Assembly (NCBI RefSeq): GCF_030077735.1
Contig: NZ_JASJEU010000012.1
Coordinates: 248,001 to 312,000 of the forward strand
From: Gordonibacter faecis
Lineage (GTDB): Bacteria; Actinomycetota; Coriobacteriia; Coriobacteriales; Eggerthellaceae
Length of the DNA: 64,000 bases
Reading direction: 5' to 3'
This document shows positions 48,729 to 56,458 of the stretch, in pieces. Below the pieces are notes generated by a model, which made no database searches, was not told the origin of the DNA, and worked only from the letters and a program-made list of their open reading frames with translations. Every line of letters starts with the position of its first letter. Position 1 is the stretch's first letter. The translations under genes were made by a program, and so were the position numbers.

Positions 48729-49580
48729 TTGTTTGGTATAGGTCCATTTGAGTTTTTCCTCATTCTGTTGTTCGGGTTCCTCATTGTGGGACCCGACAAG
48801 CTGCCGGCTATGGCCAAAACCGTTGGTAAGGCCATCGCGAAGTTCCGCAGCGCGCAGGAAGAGATGAATAAGGTCATCAAGACCGAAGTGTACGATCCGA
48901 ATTCCGACGAGCCGTTCAAGAATCCGCTTGAGGCGCTGGCCAAGGTGGGTGATACCGCCAAGGACGCGGCAAACGAGGTGAAGCAGGAAAGCTTCTCGGA
49001 GCGCAAGGCGCGCTACGACAAGGAGCGCGCTGCGAAGAAGGCTGCCGAGGCCAAGGAAGCCACGGCTGCTGCGGGCGCTGCGGCCGCGGCAGCGATTCCG
49101 GCCGCGGCGGCTGAGGCGGCGAAGCCCAAGCCTATCGCGCGCCCTGACGGGTCGTTTGTCCAGCCCGAAGAGGCCAAGCCAGCGGCAGCCGAGCCCGCCA
49201 AGGCGGAGCCAGCCGCGAAGGCTGACGCATCGGCAACGACGGAGGCCGCGCCTGCGAAGGCGAAGCCCTCGGCCGACGAACTCTACGGCACGAAGCCCGT
49301 GGCGAAAAAGCCCGCGGCCAAGAAGCCGGCGTCGACGGCGACAAAGTCCACGACGGCCGCCAAGTCTGCGACTGCCACGAAGTCCACAACGGCCACCAAG
49401 GCGACGGCCACGAAGACCGCTACCAAGTCTGCCGCAAAGCCTGCCGCCAAGACCGAGGCCGAAAAGGCCGCCGCGCGCTCAGCTGCGGCGAAGAAGGCGG
49501 CTGCCACGCGCGCCGCCAAGAAAAAGGCTGCGGAGGCCGCTGATGCCGCCGCTGCTGCGACGACCGGGAAGGGGGAGTAG
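48729..49580 (+). CDS. tatA: Twin-arginine translocase TatA/TatB-like subunit with long Ala/Lys tail
   Basis: This 283-aa protein begins with a TatA/B module: a short membrane helix (FFLILLFGFLIVGP), the hinge GPDKLP and an amphipathic helix (AMAKTVGKAIAKFRSAQEEM). The MFGIGPFEFF start and lengthy helix resemble TatB more than TatA. After about residue 95 the chain is a low-complexity Ala/Lys/Pro/Thr tail with AAKK and ATKSTT repeats, similar in composition to histone H1-like tails. The start is TTG at 48729, supported by AAAGGGG at good spacing. tatC follows three bases later. Confidence 0.87.
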   Translation: MFGIGPFEFFLILLFGFLIVGPDKLPAMAKTVGKAIAKFRSAQEEMNKVIKTEVYDPNSDEPFKNPLEALAKVGDTAKDAANEVKQESFSERKARYDKERAAKKAAEAKEATAAAGAAAAAAIPAAAAEAAKPKPIARPDGSFVQPEEAKPAAAEPAKAEPAAKADASATTEAAPAKAKPSADELYGTKPVAKKPAAKKPASTATKSTTAAKSATATKSTTATKATATKTATKSAAKPAAKTEAEKAAARSAAAKKAAATRAAKKKAAEAADAAAAATTGKGE

Positions 49581-49583
49581 CTC

Positions 49584-50408
49584 ATGCCTATCGGACCGGC
49601 ACGAATGCCCCTGTTCGACCATTTGGGCGAGCTACGTATGCGCCTCGTCCGCATTGTGGCGTGCCTCGCCGTCGCGGTCGTCATTCTTTACCTGGCATCG
49701 GAGACGCTCGGCTACTTCCTGTTGCAACCTATCGCTGAGTTTCTTCCGAAAGATGCGAACGGCATGGCTGCCACGCTGGCGCTTGACCCGTTCGAAGGCT
49801 TCGCCACACGCTTCAAGGTGTCGCTGTGGGCATCGCTGGTGGTGTGCTCGCCCGTTATTCTGTGGCAGATTCTTGCGTTCTTCCTGCCGGCGCTCAAGCC
49901 GAACGAGCGCAAGTGGTTCATCCCGACGTTTGCCGCCGCCGTGGCGCTGTTCGTGTTCGGCGCGGTGTTTTGCTACCTGATTATTTTGAACCCGGCTTTC
50001 CAGTGGCTCACCGACCAGGCCGCCGGCTTTGGTACGGTGGCGCCGCGAATGTCCTCCTACATTGACACCATTATCAAGTTCGAACTGGGCTTCGGTATTG
50101 CGTTTGAGTTGCCGCTGATCGTGTTTTACCTGGTCATTTTCGACGTGGTACCGTACAAGAAGCTGCGCGGCAGCTGGCGTATGGTGTATGTCACGCTCAT
50201 GGTTATCTCGGCCATGGCCACGCCCGACGCCTCGCCCATCACCATGTTGCTGATGTTCGCCGCCATGGTGGCGCTGTATGAGGGAAGCTTGCTCATCTCG
50301 CGCATTGTGCTGGCGAAGCGCATCAAGAAGCAGAATGAAGAACTGGATGCCGAAGAGGCCGCCGAGGCCGCCGAGGAACTGGCCTACCAGAAGTCCAAGG
50401 CGAAGTAG
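49584..50408 (+). CDS. tatC: Twin-arginine translocase TatC
   Basis: TatC recognises Tat signal peptides. The 274-aa protein has six membrane helices, the N-terminal MPLFDHLGELRMRL signature, SPVILWQILAFFLPALKPNERKW-type loop in short form (PALKPNERKW), and the FELGFGIAFELP segment with the functionally important Glu. A Glu/Ala-rich tail ends it. It is co-transcribed with the TatA/B-like gene and would export the Tat flavoproteins at 27351, 52980 and 54709. A terminator follows. Confidence 0.95.
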   Translation: MPIGPARMPLFDHLGELRMRLVRIVACLAVAVVILYLASETLGYFLLQPIAEFLPKDANGMAATLALDPFEGFATRFKVSLWASLVVCSPVILWQILAFFLPALKPNERKWFIPTFAAAVALFVFGAVFCYLIILNPAFQWLTDQAAGFGTVAPRMSSYIDTIIKFELGFGIAFELPLIVFYLVIFDVVPYKKLRGSWRMVYVTLMVISAMATPDASPITMLLMFAAMVALYEGSLLISRIVLAKRIKKQNEELDAEEAAEAAEELAYQKSKAK

Positions 50409-50463
50409 CAGGTAGTCCGCGCGAGGCTCGCGCAATGAGGCCCCTCGCTTCAACCGCTGTTTT

Positions 50464-50494
50464 ACGGCCCGTCGCACTGCGGCGGGCCGTTTCT
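50464..50494 (+). terminator. Terminator after tatC
   Basis: ACGGCCCG (50464-50471) pairs with CGGGCCGT (50483-50490), followed by TTTCTG. Confidence 0.8.
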
Positions 50495-50607
50495 GTATTC
50501 CGGGCGGTTGTTCTTTGCCGTTAGCGCATCGGTGCACGCAGCCGACGCCGCTTTGGGCTACCATGGACGCGAGCAAAGACGAGCACGGGTTATGACAAAG
50601 GAGCCCT

Positions 50608-50973
50608 ATGCACGAGTTGGGAATTATGACTGGCGTCATGGACGCGGTGATTACTTCGGCGAAGGACGCGGGTGCCGACAAGGTGCTGAAGGTGAGTCTG
50701 TCGGTGGGCGAGATGACCGAGGCTATTGAAGACGCGCTGCGCTTCGCGTTCGAAGCGCTGTCTGAACAGCAGGAATACGCGCTTTGTGCCGATGCTGAGC
50801 TAATCATCACCATGGTGCGCCCCAAAAGCCGCTGCCACGAGTGCGGCGCGGAATACGAGCACGACCGCTTCCACATGCTATGTCCTGAGTGCGGCGGTTT
50901 CGCCACCGAGCTTATTGCGGGGCGCGAGTTGCAAATAGATTCCATCGAGGTTGATATTCCGGACGACGAATAA
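50608..50973 (+). CDS. hypA: Hydrogenase/urease nickel chaperone HypA
   Basis: HypA delivers nickel during [NiFe]-hydrogenase maturation. The 121-aa protein keeps the N-terminal Ni-binding M-H-E, and a zinc site of two CxxC pairs (CHEC and CPEC). AAAGGAG precedes the ATG. It is followed nine bases later by hypB. hypCDEF and hydrogenase structural genes are not in this window. Confidence 0.94.
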   Translation: MHELGIMTGVMDAVITSAKDAGADKVLKVSLSVGEMTEAIEDALRFAFEALSEQQEYALCADAELIITMVRPKSRCHECGAEYEHDRFHMLCPECGGFATELIAGRELQIDSIEVDIPDDE

Positions 50974-50982
50974 GGAGCCCGT

Positions 50983-51636
50983 ATGCAGATTGATATGAAG
51001 CAGCCCATTCTCGACAAGAACGACCAGCTGGCCGCTGACCTGCGGAAGCGGTTTGCCGAGAACCACGTGTTTGTGCTGGACCTTCTGGCCAGCCCCGGGT
51101 CGGGCAAGACATCCACCATCCTGGCTACCATTGACGCGCTGCGCGACGAGTTCAACATTGCTGTTATTGAGGGCGACATCGCCAGCAACGTGGATGCCGA
51201 AAAGATCAAGGCCCAGGGCATTCCCGCCGTGCAAATTAACACGGGTGGCGCGTGCCATTTGGAAAGCGCCATGCTGAAGCGTGCCGTGGACGTGCTTGAC
51301 CTGGAGCGCCTTGACCTCATCATCGTGGAAAACGTGGGCAACCTCGTGTGTCCCACAGACTTTGACCTGGGTGAAAACGCCAAGGTGATGATTCTGTCCG
51401 TACCCGAGGGCGACGACAAGCCGCTCAAGTACCCCGGCGTGTTCCAGGTGGCCGAGGCCGTGGTGCTGAACAAGGTGGACACCATGCCCGTGTTCAATTT
51501 CGACCGCGAGGCCTTCGAGTCGGCCGTGAAGCAGCTCAACCCCACGGCCCCCATCTTCCCGATTGCCGCCACCAAGGGCGAAGGCGTGGAAGAGTGGGCT
51601 GAGTGGCTGGCTGCGCGAATCCGCGAGATTCAGTAA
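50983..51636 (+). CDS. hypB: Hydrogenase nickel-incorporation GTPase HypB
   Basis: HypB is the GTPase partner of HypA. The 217-aa protein has the P-loop LASPGSGKTS, EGDIASN, the dimer-metal motif GGACHLE, the guanine-specificity NKVD and the terminal AATKGEGVEEW. It lacks the N-terminal Cys or His-rich nickel store of some HypB proteins. AAGGAG precedes the ATG. Confidence 0.95.
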   Translation: MQIDMKQPILDKNDQLAADLRKRFAENHVFVLDLLASPGSGKTSTILATIDALRDEFNIAVIEGDIASNVDAEKIKAQGIPAVQINTGGACHLESAMLKRAVDVLDLERLDLIIVENVGNLVCPTDFDLGENAKVMILSVPEGDDKPLKYPGVFQVAEAVVLNKVDTMPVFNFDREAFESAVKQLNPTAPIFPIAATKGEGVEEWAEWLAARIREIQ

Positions 51637-51645
51637 AGGCTGGGC

Positions 51646-52464
51646 ATGGAAACGGGTGAGAAATACCTGTTGTGTGTGGCGGCGTTGAAGGAGTTCGTGG
51701 AGGGCGCGGGCTTCTCTGACGTGGTGCTGGGGCTGTCGGGTGGCATGGACTCCAGCTTGGTGGCGGTCATGTGCGTAGACGCGTTTGGCGCGTCGCACGT
51801 GCACGGCGTGCTGCTGCCGGGGCCGTATTCGACCAAGCACTCGGTGGAAGATGCGCGCGTGCTGGCCGACAACCTGGGCATTGAGGCGCAGCTGGTGTCC
51901 ATTCGCGAGCCGTATGAGGCGTTTGCGCACGTGCTGGCGGAGGCGTGCGGCGGGGAGCTTGCGGGGCTCGCGGCTGAAAACACGCAAGCGCGCTGCCGCA
52001 TGGTGTGCCTGATGGCGCTTTCGAACGCGCACGGCTGGTTGATGGTGAACACCGGCAACAAGAGTGAAGCCTACACAGGGTACTCCACGCTTTACGGGGA
52101 TATGGCGGGCGCGTTTGCCCCGCTCGGCGGCGTGTATAAGACCGACGTGTACGCGCTCGCCCGCTGGCGCAACGAGCAAGCAGTGGCGCGCGGCGTGGCG
52201 GCACCCATTCCGGAGTCTGTGTTCATCAAGCCCCCGAGTGCCGAACTTTCTCCTGGCCAGGAAGACGAGAAGAGCCTCGGGGTGGACTACGCCACGCTCG
52301 ATGCGCTGCTGATGGCCCACGTGGAACGAGGCCTCGACGCCGCCGCGCTCAAAGCGGAGGGATTCGACGCCGCACTGGTTGACCACGTGCTTTCCCTCAT
52401 ACGCGCCACCGCCTTCAAACGCGCCCTAGAGCCCCCTTGCCCACAAGCGCCCTTTTATGGCTAG
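51646..52464 (+). CDS. nadE: NAD+ synthase, ammonia-dependent type
   Basis: NadE converts deamido-NAD to NAD+. The PP-loop LSGGMDSSL binds ATP; ENTQARCRM, NTGNKSE, YSTLYGDMAGAFAPLGGVYKT (given in part) and PPSAELSPGQEDEKSLG are NadE signatures. At 272 aa it lacks the N-terminal glutaminase, so ammonia or a separate glutaminase must supply nitrogen. It begins ten bases after hypB, an unusual partner; the link may be only transcriptional. It was checked against LarE, which has a similar PP-loop, and does not match. Confidence 0.9.
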   Translation: METGEKYLLCVAALKEFVEGAGFSDVVLGLSGGMDSSLVAVMCVDAFGASHVHGVLLPGPYSTKHSVEDARVLADNLGIEAQLVSIREPYEAFAHVLAEACGGELAGLAAENTQARCRMVCLMALSNAHGWLMVNTGNKSEAYTGYSTLYGDMAGAFAPLGGVYKTDVYALARWRNEQAVARGVAAPIPESVFIKPPSAELSPGQEDEKSLGVDYATLDALLMAHVERGLDAAALKAEGFDAALVDHVLSLIRATAFKRALEPPCPQAPFYG

Positions 52465-52482
52465 CCATCCTCGCTTCATAAA

Positions 52483-52808
52483 AGTGTGACGCGCTTACGC
52501 GCTAGCTATTACGTCACGAGATAACCGCCCTCCCTACCACTATGACGAGGACTGACTGACTGGTAGGCAAGGTCTAGCAATAGGCATAACCTCCGTAGGG
52601 GTGCTCTCCAGAGCACCCGTTCGCGCGAAGCGCGAAAACGCAGGTCAGAGTCGTGTTCTCCGCCTGCGGCGGAGCGGATGCACTAGAGTGCATCCCTACG
52701 GGGATAGCCAAACAAGTACGTTAATCAGAGAAGTACATGCCCTCGTCATGATAAAAGGGAAACGCATAACCTCCTGGCGTACTAGCTAGCGCGATAGCGC
52801 GTCACACT
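52483..52808. repeat. 326-bp structured element bounded by 25-bp inverted repeats
   Basis: Terminal arms 52483-52507 and 52784-52808 match at 22 of 25 positions. Inside, CCGTAGGG (52593-52600) pairs with CCCTACGG (52694-52701) and encloses four hairpins: 52600-52607/52610-52617, 52620-52626/52630-52636, 52658-52664/52668-52674 and 52676-52684/52687-52695. GCATAACCTCC occurs twice as a direct repeat. No credible gene is encoded. The remaining bases up to the flavoprotein start hold a TATACT box near 52935. Confidence 0.8.
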
Positions 52809-52979
52809 CTTGTTCAGCGGGAGCGCGCCAACCTGGCGGGCGAGAGGTTCTGCAACAATCGCTTGCCGTGTTGCGAAGATTGCGTGACAAGGGCGGTGTG
52901 TCGCGGTAGGGGGAGGCGCGCGTCACTATACTCGGCGCTGACACCGCAAAATCCCTCTTCGCAAAGGAGCGCTTACCTC

Positions 52980-54497
52980 ATGGAACGCCGGGCCTTCTTC
53001 AAGCTTGCAGGCACCTCTGCCGTCCTGGCTGCTGCCGGGGGCCTTGCCGCCTGCTCCGGTACCGATGTGCCCGCGCCACTTGCGCCTCCCTCGTCCGAGG
53101 AAGAAAACGCCACATCGCAGGTGGCCGACGACCCGGCGGTTTCCTTCACCTCCGATGTGGACGTGCTCGTGGTGGGCAGCGGCATTGCCGGGTTGTCGGC
53201 GGCCATGGCTCCGCTTGAGGCGGGTCGCTCGGTTCTGATTGCGGAGAAGCTGGACTTACTCGGGGGCGAAAGCTATGCCTCAACGGGCGTGATGCACGTG
53301 TCGGGTAGTGCCGTGCAGAAAGAAGCGGGCATCAGCGTAACAGCTGATCAGGCATGGGATGCCCGCAAGCAGGAGTTCGCCGACGCGGGCGTGACCGACT
53401 TCGATTTCGCCAAGCGTCTGTTTTTGGCGGCACCCGACTGGGTTGACCATGTGGTGGACACCTACGGCGCGCAGTTCGAAGACCCGCGCGACTACGTGCA
53501 GAATGGTGGCCCGTCGGGCATTCTGCTTCCCAAACGTGGCATCGGCGACATGGAAAGCGTCATGACCCCGCTGCGCGACGGCCTCACCGCCAAAGGCGCG
53601 ACGTTCTCCACCGGCGTGCGCGGCACGGCATTCATCCTGGATGAGGCTGACAACGTCTGTGGCATGCGCTTTCGCGATGTGAAGACAAACGCCCCGGTGG
53701 ATGTGCGCGCCCGCCTGGTGGTGGTGGCCACGGGTGGGTTTGCCAGCAGTCAGCCGCTCGTGCATGCCAATGTGCCGTCGCAGGAGCGCATCGGCTGCTA
53801 CACCACCGCGTCGATGGGTGAAGGGCAGAAACTCTGCGCGTATCTGGGCGGCCAGCTAAACGACATGGACAAGGCCGCGCCGCTCACCAGCGACTTGCCG
53901 CAGGTGGCAGCCTGGGGGCTCTTCGGCCCCGTGCTCATTGTGGATGCGCTGGGGCATCGCTTCGCGCGCGAGGACGACGTGAATGCCGCCGCCAACGCGT
54001 GCGCGGCCGACGAGCGCGGATACTGGTGGACGGTGTTTGGTCAGGGGCTCTCCACCGGAGCGCAGGCGCACAGCGTCGCCCAGGTCACGGCCAAAAACGC
54101 GAAGCGTCTGGTGGGGCCCTTCGACGATGTGGAGGCCCTGGCAGGCGGTCTCGGCGTGCCCGCCGACACGCTGAAGGACGCGTTTTCCCAGTACGAGCAC
54201 CTGGTGAGCGAAGGCAAGGATCCTGATTTCGGCCGCGTGGCGTACCTCCAGAAGATCGAGCCGCCCTATTATGCGTTGAAGCAATTTCCCGTGCGCTACA
54301 AGACGCGCGGCGGCGCGCGCACCGACGGCGACGGGCGCTTACTGAAAGCGTCCGGCTCGGTGATTCCGAACGTGTACTGCTGCGGTTCGGTGGCGGCGGG
54401 CAGCGTGGCGGGCCTGGCCACGAACGGGGCTTTCGGCCTCATCGTGGGCCGCGCCGTGGCAAAAGCGCTCGACGAGGCCGACACCGCAGCGTCCTAG
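52980..54497 (+). CDS. Tat-exported FAD-dependent reductase (paralogue B)
   Basis: This 505-aa protein starts with the Tat motif ERRAFFKLAG and lipobox GLAAC, so it is probably an externally anchored lipoprotein. VLVVGSGIAGLSAA is the FAD motif and NVYCCGSVAAGS ends the FAD domain. Where fumarate reductases have HHTMGG, it has YKTRGG. It is a clear paralogue of the convergent gene at 54709. ATG at 52980 is chosen over upstream frame because AAAGGAG and the Tat motif fit. No cytochrome gene is adjacent. It is flanked on both sides by related structured repeats. The substrate is unknown. Confidence 0.85.
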   Translation: MERRAFFKLAGTSAVLAAAGGLAACSGTDVPAPLAPPSSEEENATSQVADDPAVSFTSDVDVLVVGSGIAGLSAAMAPLEAGRSVLIAEKLDLLGGESYASTGVMHVSGSAVQKEAGISVTADQAWDARKQEFADAGVTDFDFAKRLFLAAPDWVDHVVDTYGAQFEDPRDYVQNGGPSGILLPKRGIGDMESVMTPLRDGLTAKGATFSTGVRGTAFILDEADNVCGMRFRDVKTNAPVDVRARLVVVATGGFASSQPLVHANVPSQERIGCYTTASMGEGQKLCAYLGGQLNDMDKAAPLTSDLPQVAAWGLFGPVLIVDALGHRFAREDDVNAAANACAADERGYWWTVFGQGLSTGAQAHSVAQVTAKNAKRLVGPFDDVEALAGGLGVPADTLKDAFSQYEHLVSEGKDPDFGRVAYLQKIEPPYYALKQFPVRYKTRGGARTDGDGRLLKASGSVIPNVYCCGSVAAGSVAGLATNGAFGLIVGRAVAKALDEADTAAS

Positions 54498-54520
54498 CCA
54501 ACGTGCTCCGTATTACTATT

Positions 54521-54612
54521 CCGTAGGGCAAAGATTCTACCTTTGCCGCTCAGCATGAGGAAACGTGCAGGTCAACGCAGTTGCCGGCAAGGGCAGAGCC
54601 CTTGCCCTACGG
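54521..54612. repeat. 92-bp palindromic repeat with CCGTAGGG/CCCTACGG ends
   Basis: CCGTAGGGCAA (54521-54531) is an exact inverted repeat of TTGCCCTACGG (54602-54612). GGCAAAG-N7-CTTTGCC (54527-54547) and GCAAGGG-N5-CCCTTGC (54587-54605) form inner hairpins. The outer CCGTAGGG/CCCTACGG pair is the same as in the element upstream of the same flavoprotein gene. Confidence 0.8.
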
Positions 54613-54642
54613 TCAACCTGCCCACACCCCTCCCCACACAGG

Positions 54643-54678
54643 CGAACGCCCCCGAACTTGCAGGTCCGGGAGCGTTCG
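54643..54678 (-). terminator. Hairpin downstream of paralogue C
   Basis: CGAACGC and CCCG (54643-54654) pair with CGGG and GCGTTCG (54667-54678). It lies 31 bases past the minus-strand stop. There is no T-run, so terminator function is tentative. Confidence 0.5.
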
Positions 54679-54708
54679 AGAGGAGGAGCCGAGTCGTCGG
54701 GGGAGGGT

Positions 54709-56220
54709 TTACGCCTTGAGGGCTTCGACGACGGCCTTGCCGCTGATCAGTCCGCTGGCGGCGTTGGGGCTAAGGTCGCTTCCGCTGTCGGCTACGGTGG
54801 ATCCGCAGCAGTACACGTTGGCGATGGGGTTGCCGTCCTTGTCGGTGAGCTGGCTATCCGTGGTAATCTTCATGCCGCCATGGGTCTTGTAGCGGTAGGG
54901 GAAGTGCTTCATCGCGTAGAACGGCGCGGAAAGCTTCGTCAGGAACAGCTTCTTGCCGAACTCGGTGTCCTCGCCGGCGTCCACCGCGGCGTCGTGCTTC
55001 GCGAATGTCTCCTTCAGCGCGTCGGCGGGCACGGCCATGGCTGCGGCCAGGTCGTCCAGCGTCTCGCACGGACCCACGAGGCGGTCGGCGTTGTTCTTCA
55101 TGTTCATCTCAACGTTCCACGCCTGGCTGCCGGTCATCAGCTGGTTGTCGAAGATGGTCCACCAGTAGCCGAAGCCGCCTTCGTAGCATGCCGTGGGTGA
55201 GTCGTGGCTCTGGTCTTCCTTGATGAAGCGCTTGCCCTGGGGCGTCACCTGCACGTTCGGGCCGAAGTAGCCCCACACGGTGACCTGTGCGAGGTCGCTC
55301 ATCAGGTTCGCTTCCATATCCATGTGCATATACGAGCCGCCGAGTGCCTTGCACATCTGATGGCCTTCGCCCATGGAGTTCACGGTCAGCGGCCCGAGGC
55401 GCTGCTGGCTGGGCACGTACATCGACACCATTTCTTGGTTGCAGGAGAAGCCGCCCGTAGCCACGATAATCTTCTTGGCCTTGATGTCCTTGCTGCGGCC
55501 GTTCTTTTCGTCGTTGAAGCGCACGCCCACCGGGTCGCCCGCAGCGTCAACGATGAAGTTTGTGGCGCGCAGGTTCAGCTTGAAGGTGGCGCCCTTCTGC
55601 TCCAGGCCCTTCTGCAAGGGGCTCAGCACCGTGGTCATGTCGCCAATGCCGTGCTCGGGCAGCAGCATAGACGTGGGAGCGCCCGTATCCTTGTAGGCCT
55701 CAAGCGGCTGGAATTTGGCGCCGTAATCATCGGCCACGCGGTCGGCCCATTCGGTCTGGTAGACATAGACGTTGTGCTTGTAGTCCATGTCGTCGGTTTC
55801 GCCCTTTTTCTCGAGAACGGGCAAGTACTTCTGCCACTTTTCCTCGGGGTCGCCTTCAATGCCGGCGGCCTTTTGTATCTTGGAGCCCGACACGTTCATA
55901 ACGCCGCAGGCGATGAAGCTCTCGCCGCCGACGCGGTCCAGCTTGTCCACCAGCATCACCTTGTGCCCGGCTTCCACCGGGTCCATGGCGGCCGACAAAC
56001 CCGCAATGCCCGTGCCCAAAATGAGCACGTCGGTTTCGTCTTCGAACGACACGGGCGTCACGCCCACGAGGTTCTCAGCGCCCGTTGCGTCACCCGAGCC
56101 GCCGGCGTTACCGCCGCCGCTTGGCGCGCAGCCGGCGAGCGCTCCGCCCGCCACCAGTACAGCGCCCGAGGCGACGGCCGCCTTCAAGAAGTCGCGGCGA
56201 TTCAGTCCATTGGATTTCAT
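54709..56220 (-). CDS. Tat-exported FAD-dependent reductase (paralogue C)
   Basis: This 503-aa flavoprotein has the Tat motif NRRDFLKAA and lipobox LAGC. ILGTGIAGLSAA is the FAD motif and NVYCCGSTVADS closes the FAD domain. The fumarate-reductase catalytic HHTMGG is YKTHGG here. It shares long stretches with the gene at 52980 (for example VGP near the C-terminal third and YWWT), showing recent common ancestry. ATG at 56220 has GGGAGG upstream. It is divergent from a membrane LuxR regulator that probably controls it. It likely reduces an external organic acceptor; which one is unknown. Confidence 0.86.
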   Translation of the reverse strand: MKSNGLNRRDFLKAAVASGAVLVAGGALAGCAPSGGGNAGGSGDATGAENLVGVTPVSFEDETDVLILGTGIAGLSAAMDPVEAGHKVMLVDKLDRVGGESFIACGVMNVSGSKIQKAAGIEGDPEEKWQKYLPVLEKKGETDDMDYKHNVYVYQTEWADRVADDYGAKFQPLEAYKDTGAPTSMLLPEHGIGDMTTVLSPLQKGLEQKGATFKLNLRATNFIVDAAGDPVGVRFNDEKNGRSKDIKAKKIIVATGGFSCNQEMVSMYVPSQQRLGPLTVNSMGEGHQMCKALGGSYMHMDMEANLMSDLAQVTVWGYFGPNVQVTPQGKRFIKEDQSHDSPTACYEGGFGYWWTIFDNQLMTGSQAWNVEMNMKNNADRLVGPCETLDDLAAAMAVPADALKETFAKHDAAVDAGEDTEFGKKLFLTKLSAPFYAMKHFPYRYKTHGGMKITTDSQLTDKDGNPIANVYCCGSTVADSGSDLSPNAASGLISGKAVVEALKA

Positions 56221-56372
56221 AGTGATCCTCCCTCTCGCTGGGCCCGCGCCCACGTTCGCGCGCCGCCTTTTGCGTGCCGGCTGCGTGCGCCCCGTTCGCG
56301 GTTTCCCTATTGCTCTCCGCGCCCTCCGCGCGGTGTGGCCCCACCATACGTCCGGCGCTGCATTTCGTCACC

Positions 56373-56451
56373 GTCCGTTTCGGACTATATTGATGTTCTG
56401 CCGGATGGGACGCACGGTTTTTCCCACGTGGGGGCGCGAATCCGCTATTAT
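56373..56451. promoter_or_regulatory. Divergent control region of paralogue C and LuxR regulator
   Basis: GTCCG-TTT-CGGAC (56373-56385) and CCCACGTGGG (56424-56433) are perfect palindromes between the divergent genes. TATTAT (56446-56451) is a -10 for the regulator, ending seven bases before its ATG. On the minus strand TATAGT (56384-56389) may be the reductase -10. Confidence 0.45.
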
Positions 56452-56458
56452 GTCCCCC

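Noticed and set aside
51646..52464. Reading nadE as LarE because it follows nickel genes
   Set aside because: The PP-loop is shared, but NTGNKSE, PPSAELSPGQ and DEKSLG-type motifs are those of NAD synthase.
52601..52789. 62-codon open frame inside the 326-bp structured element
   Set aside because: It runs through four hairpins, has no ribosome-binding site and no protein-like pattern.
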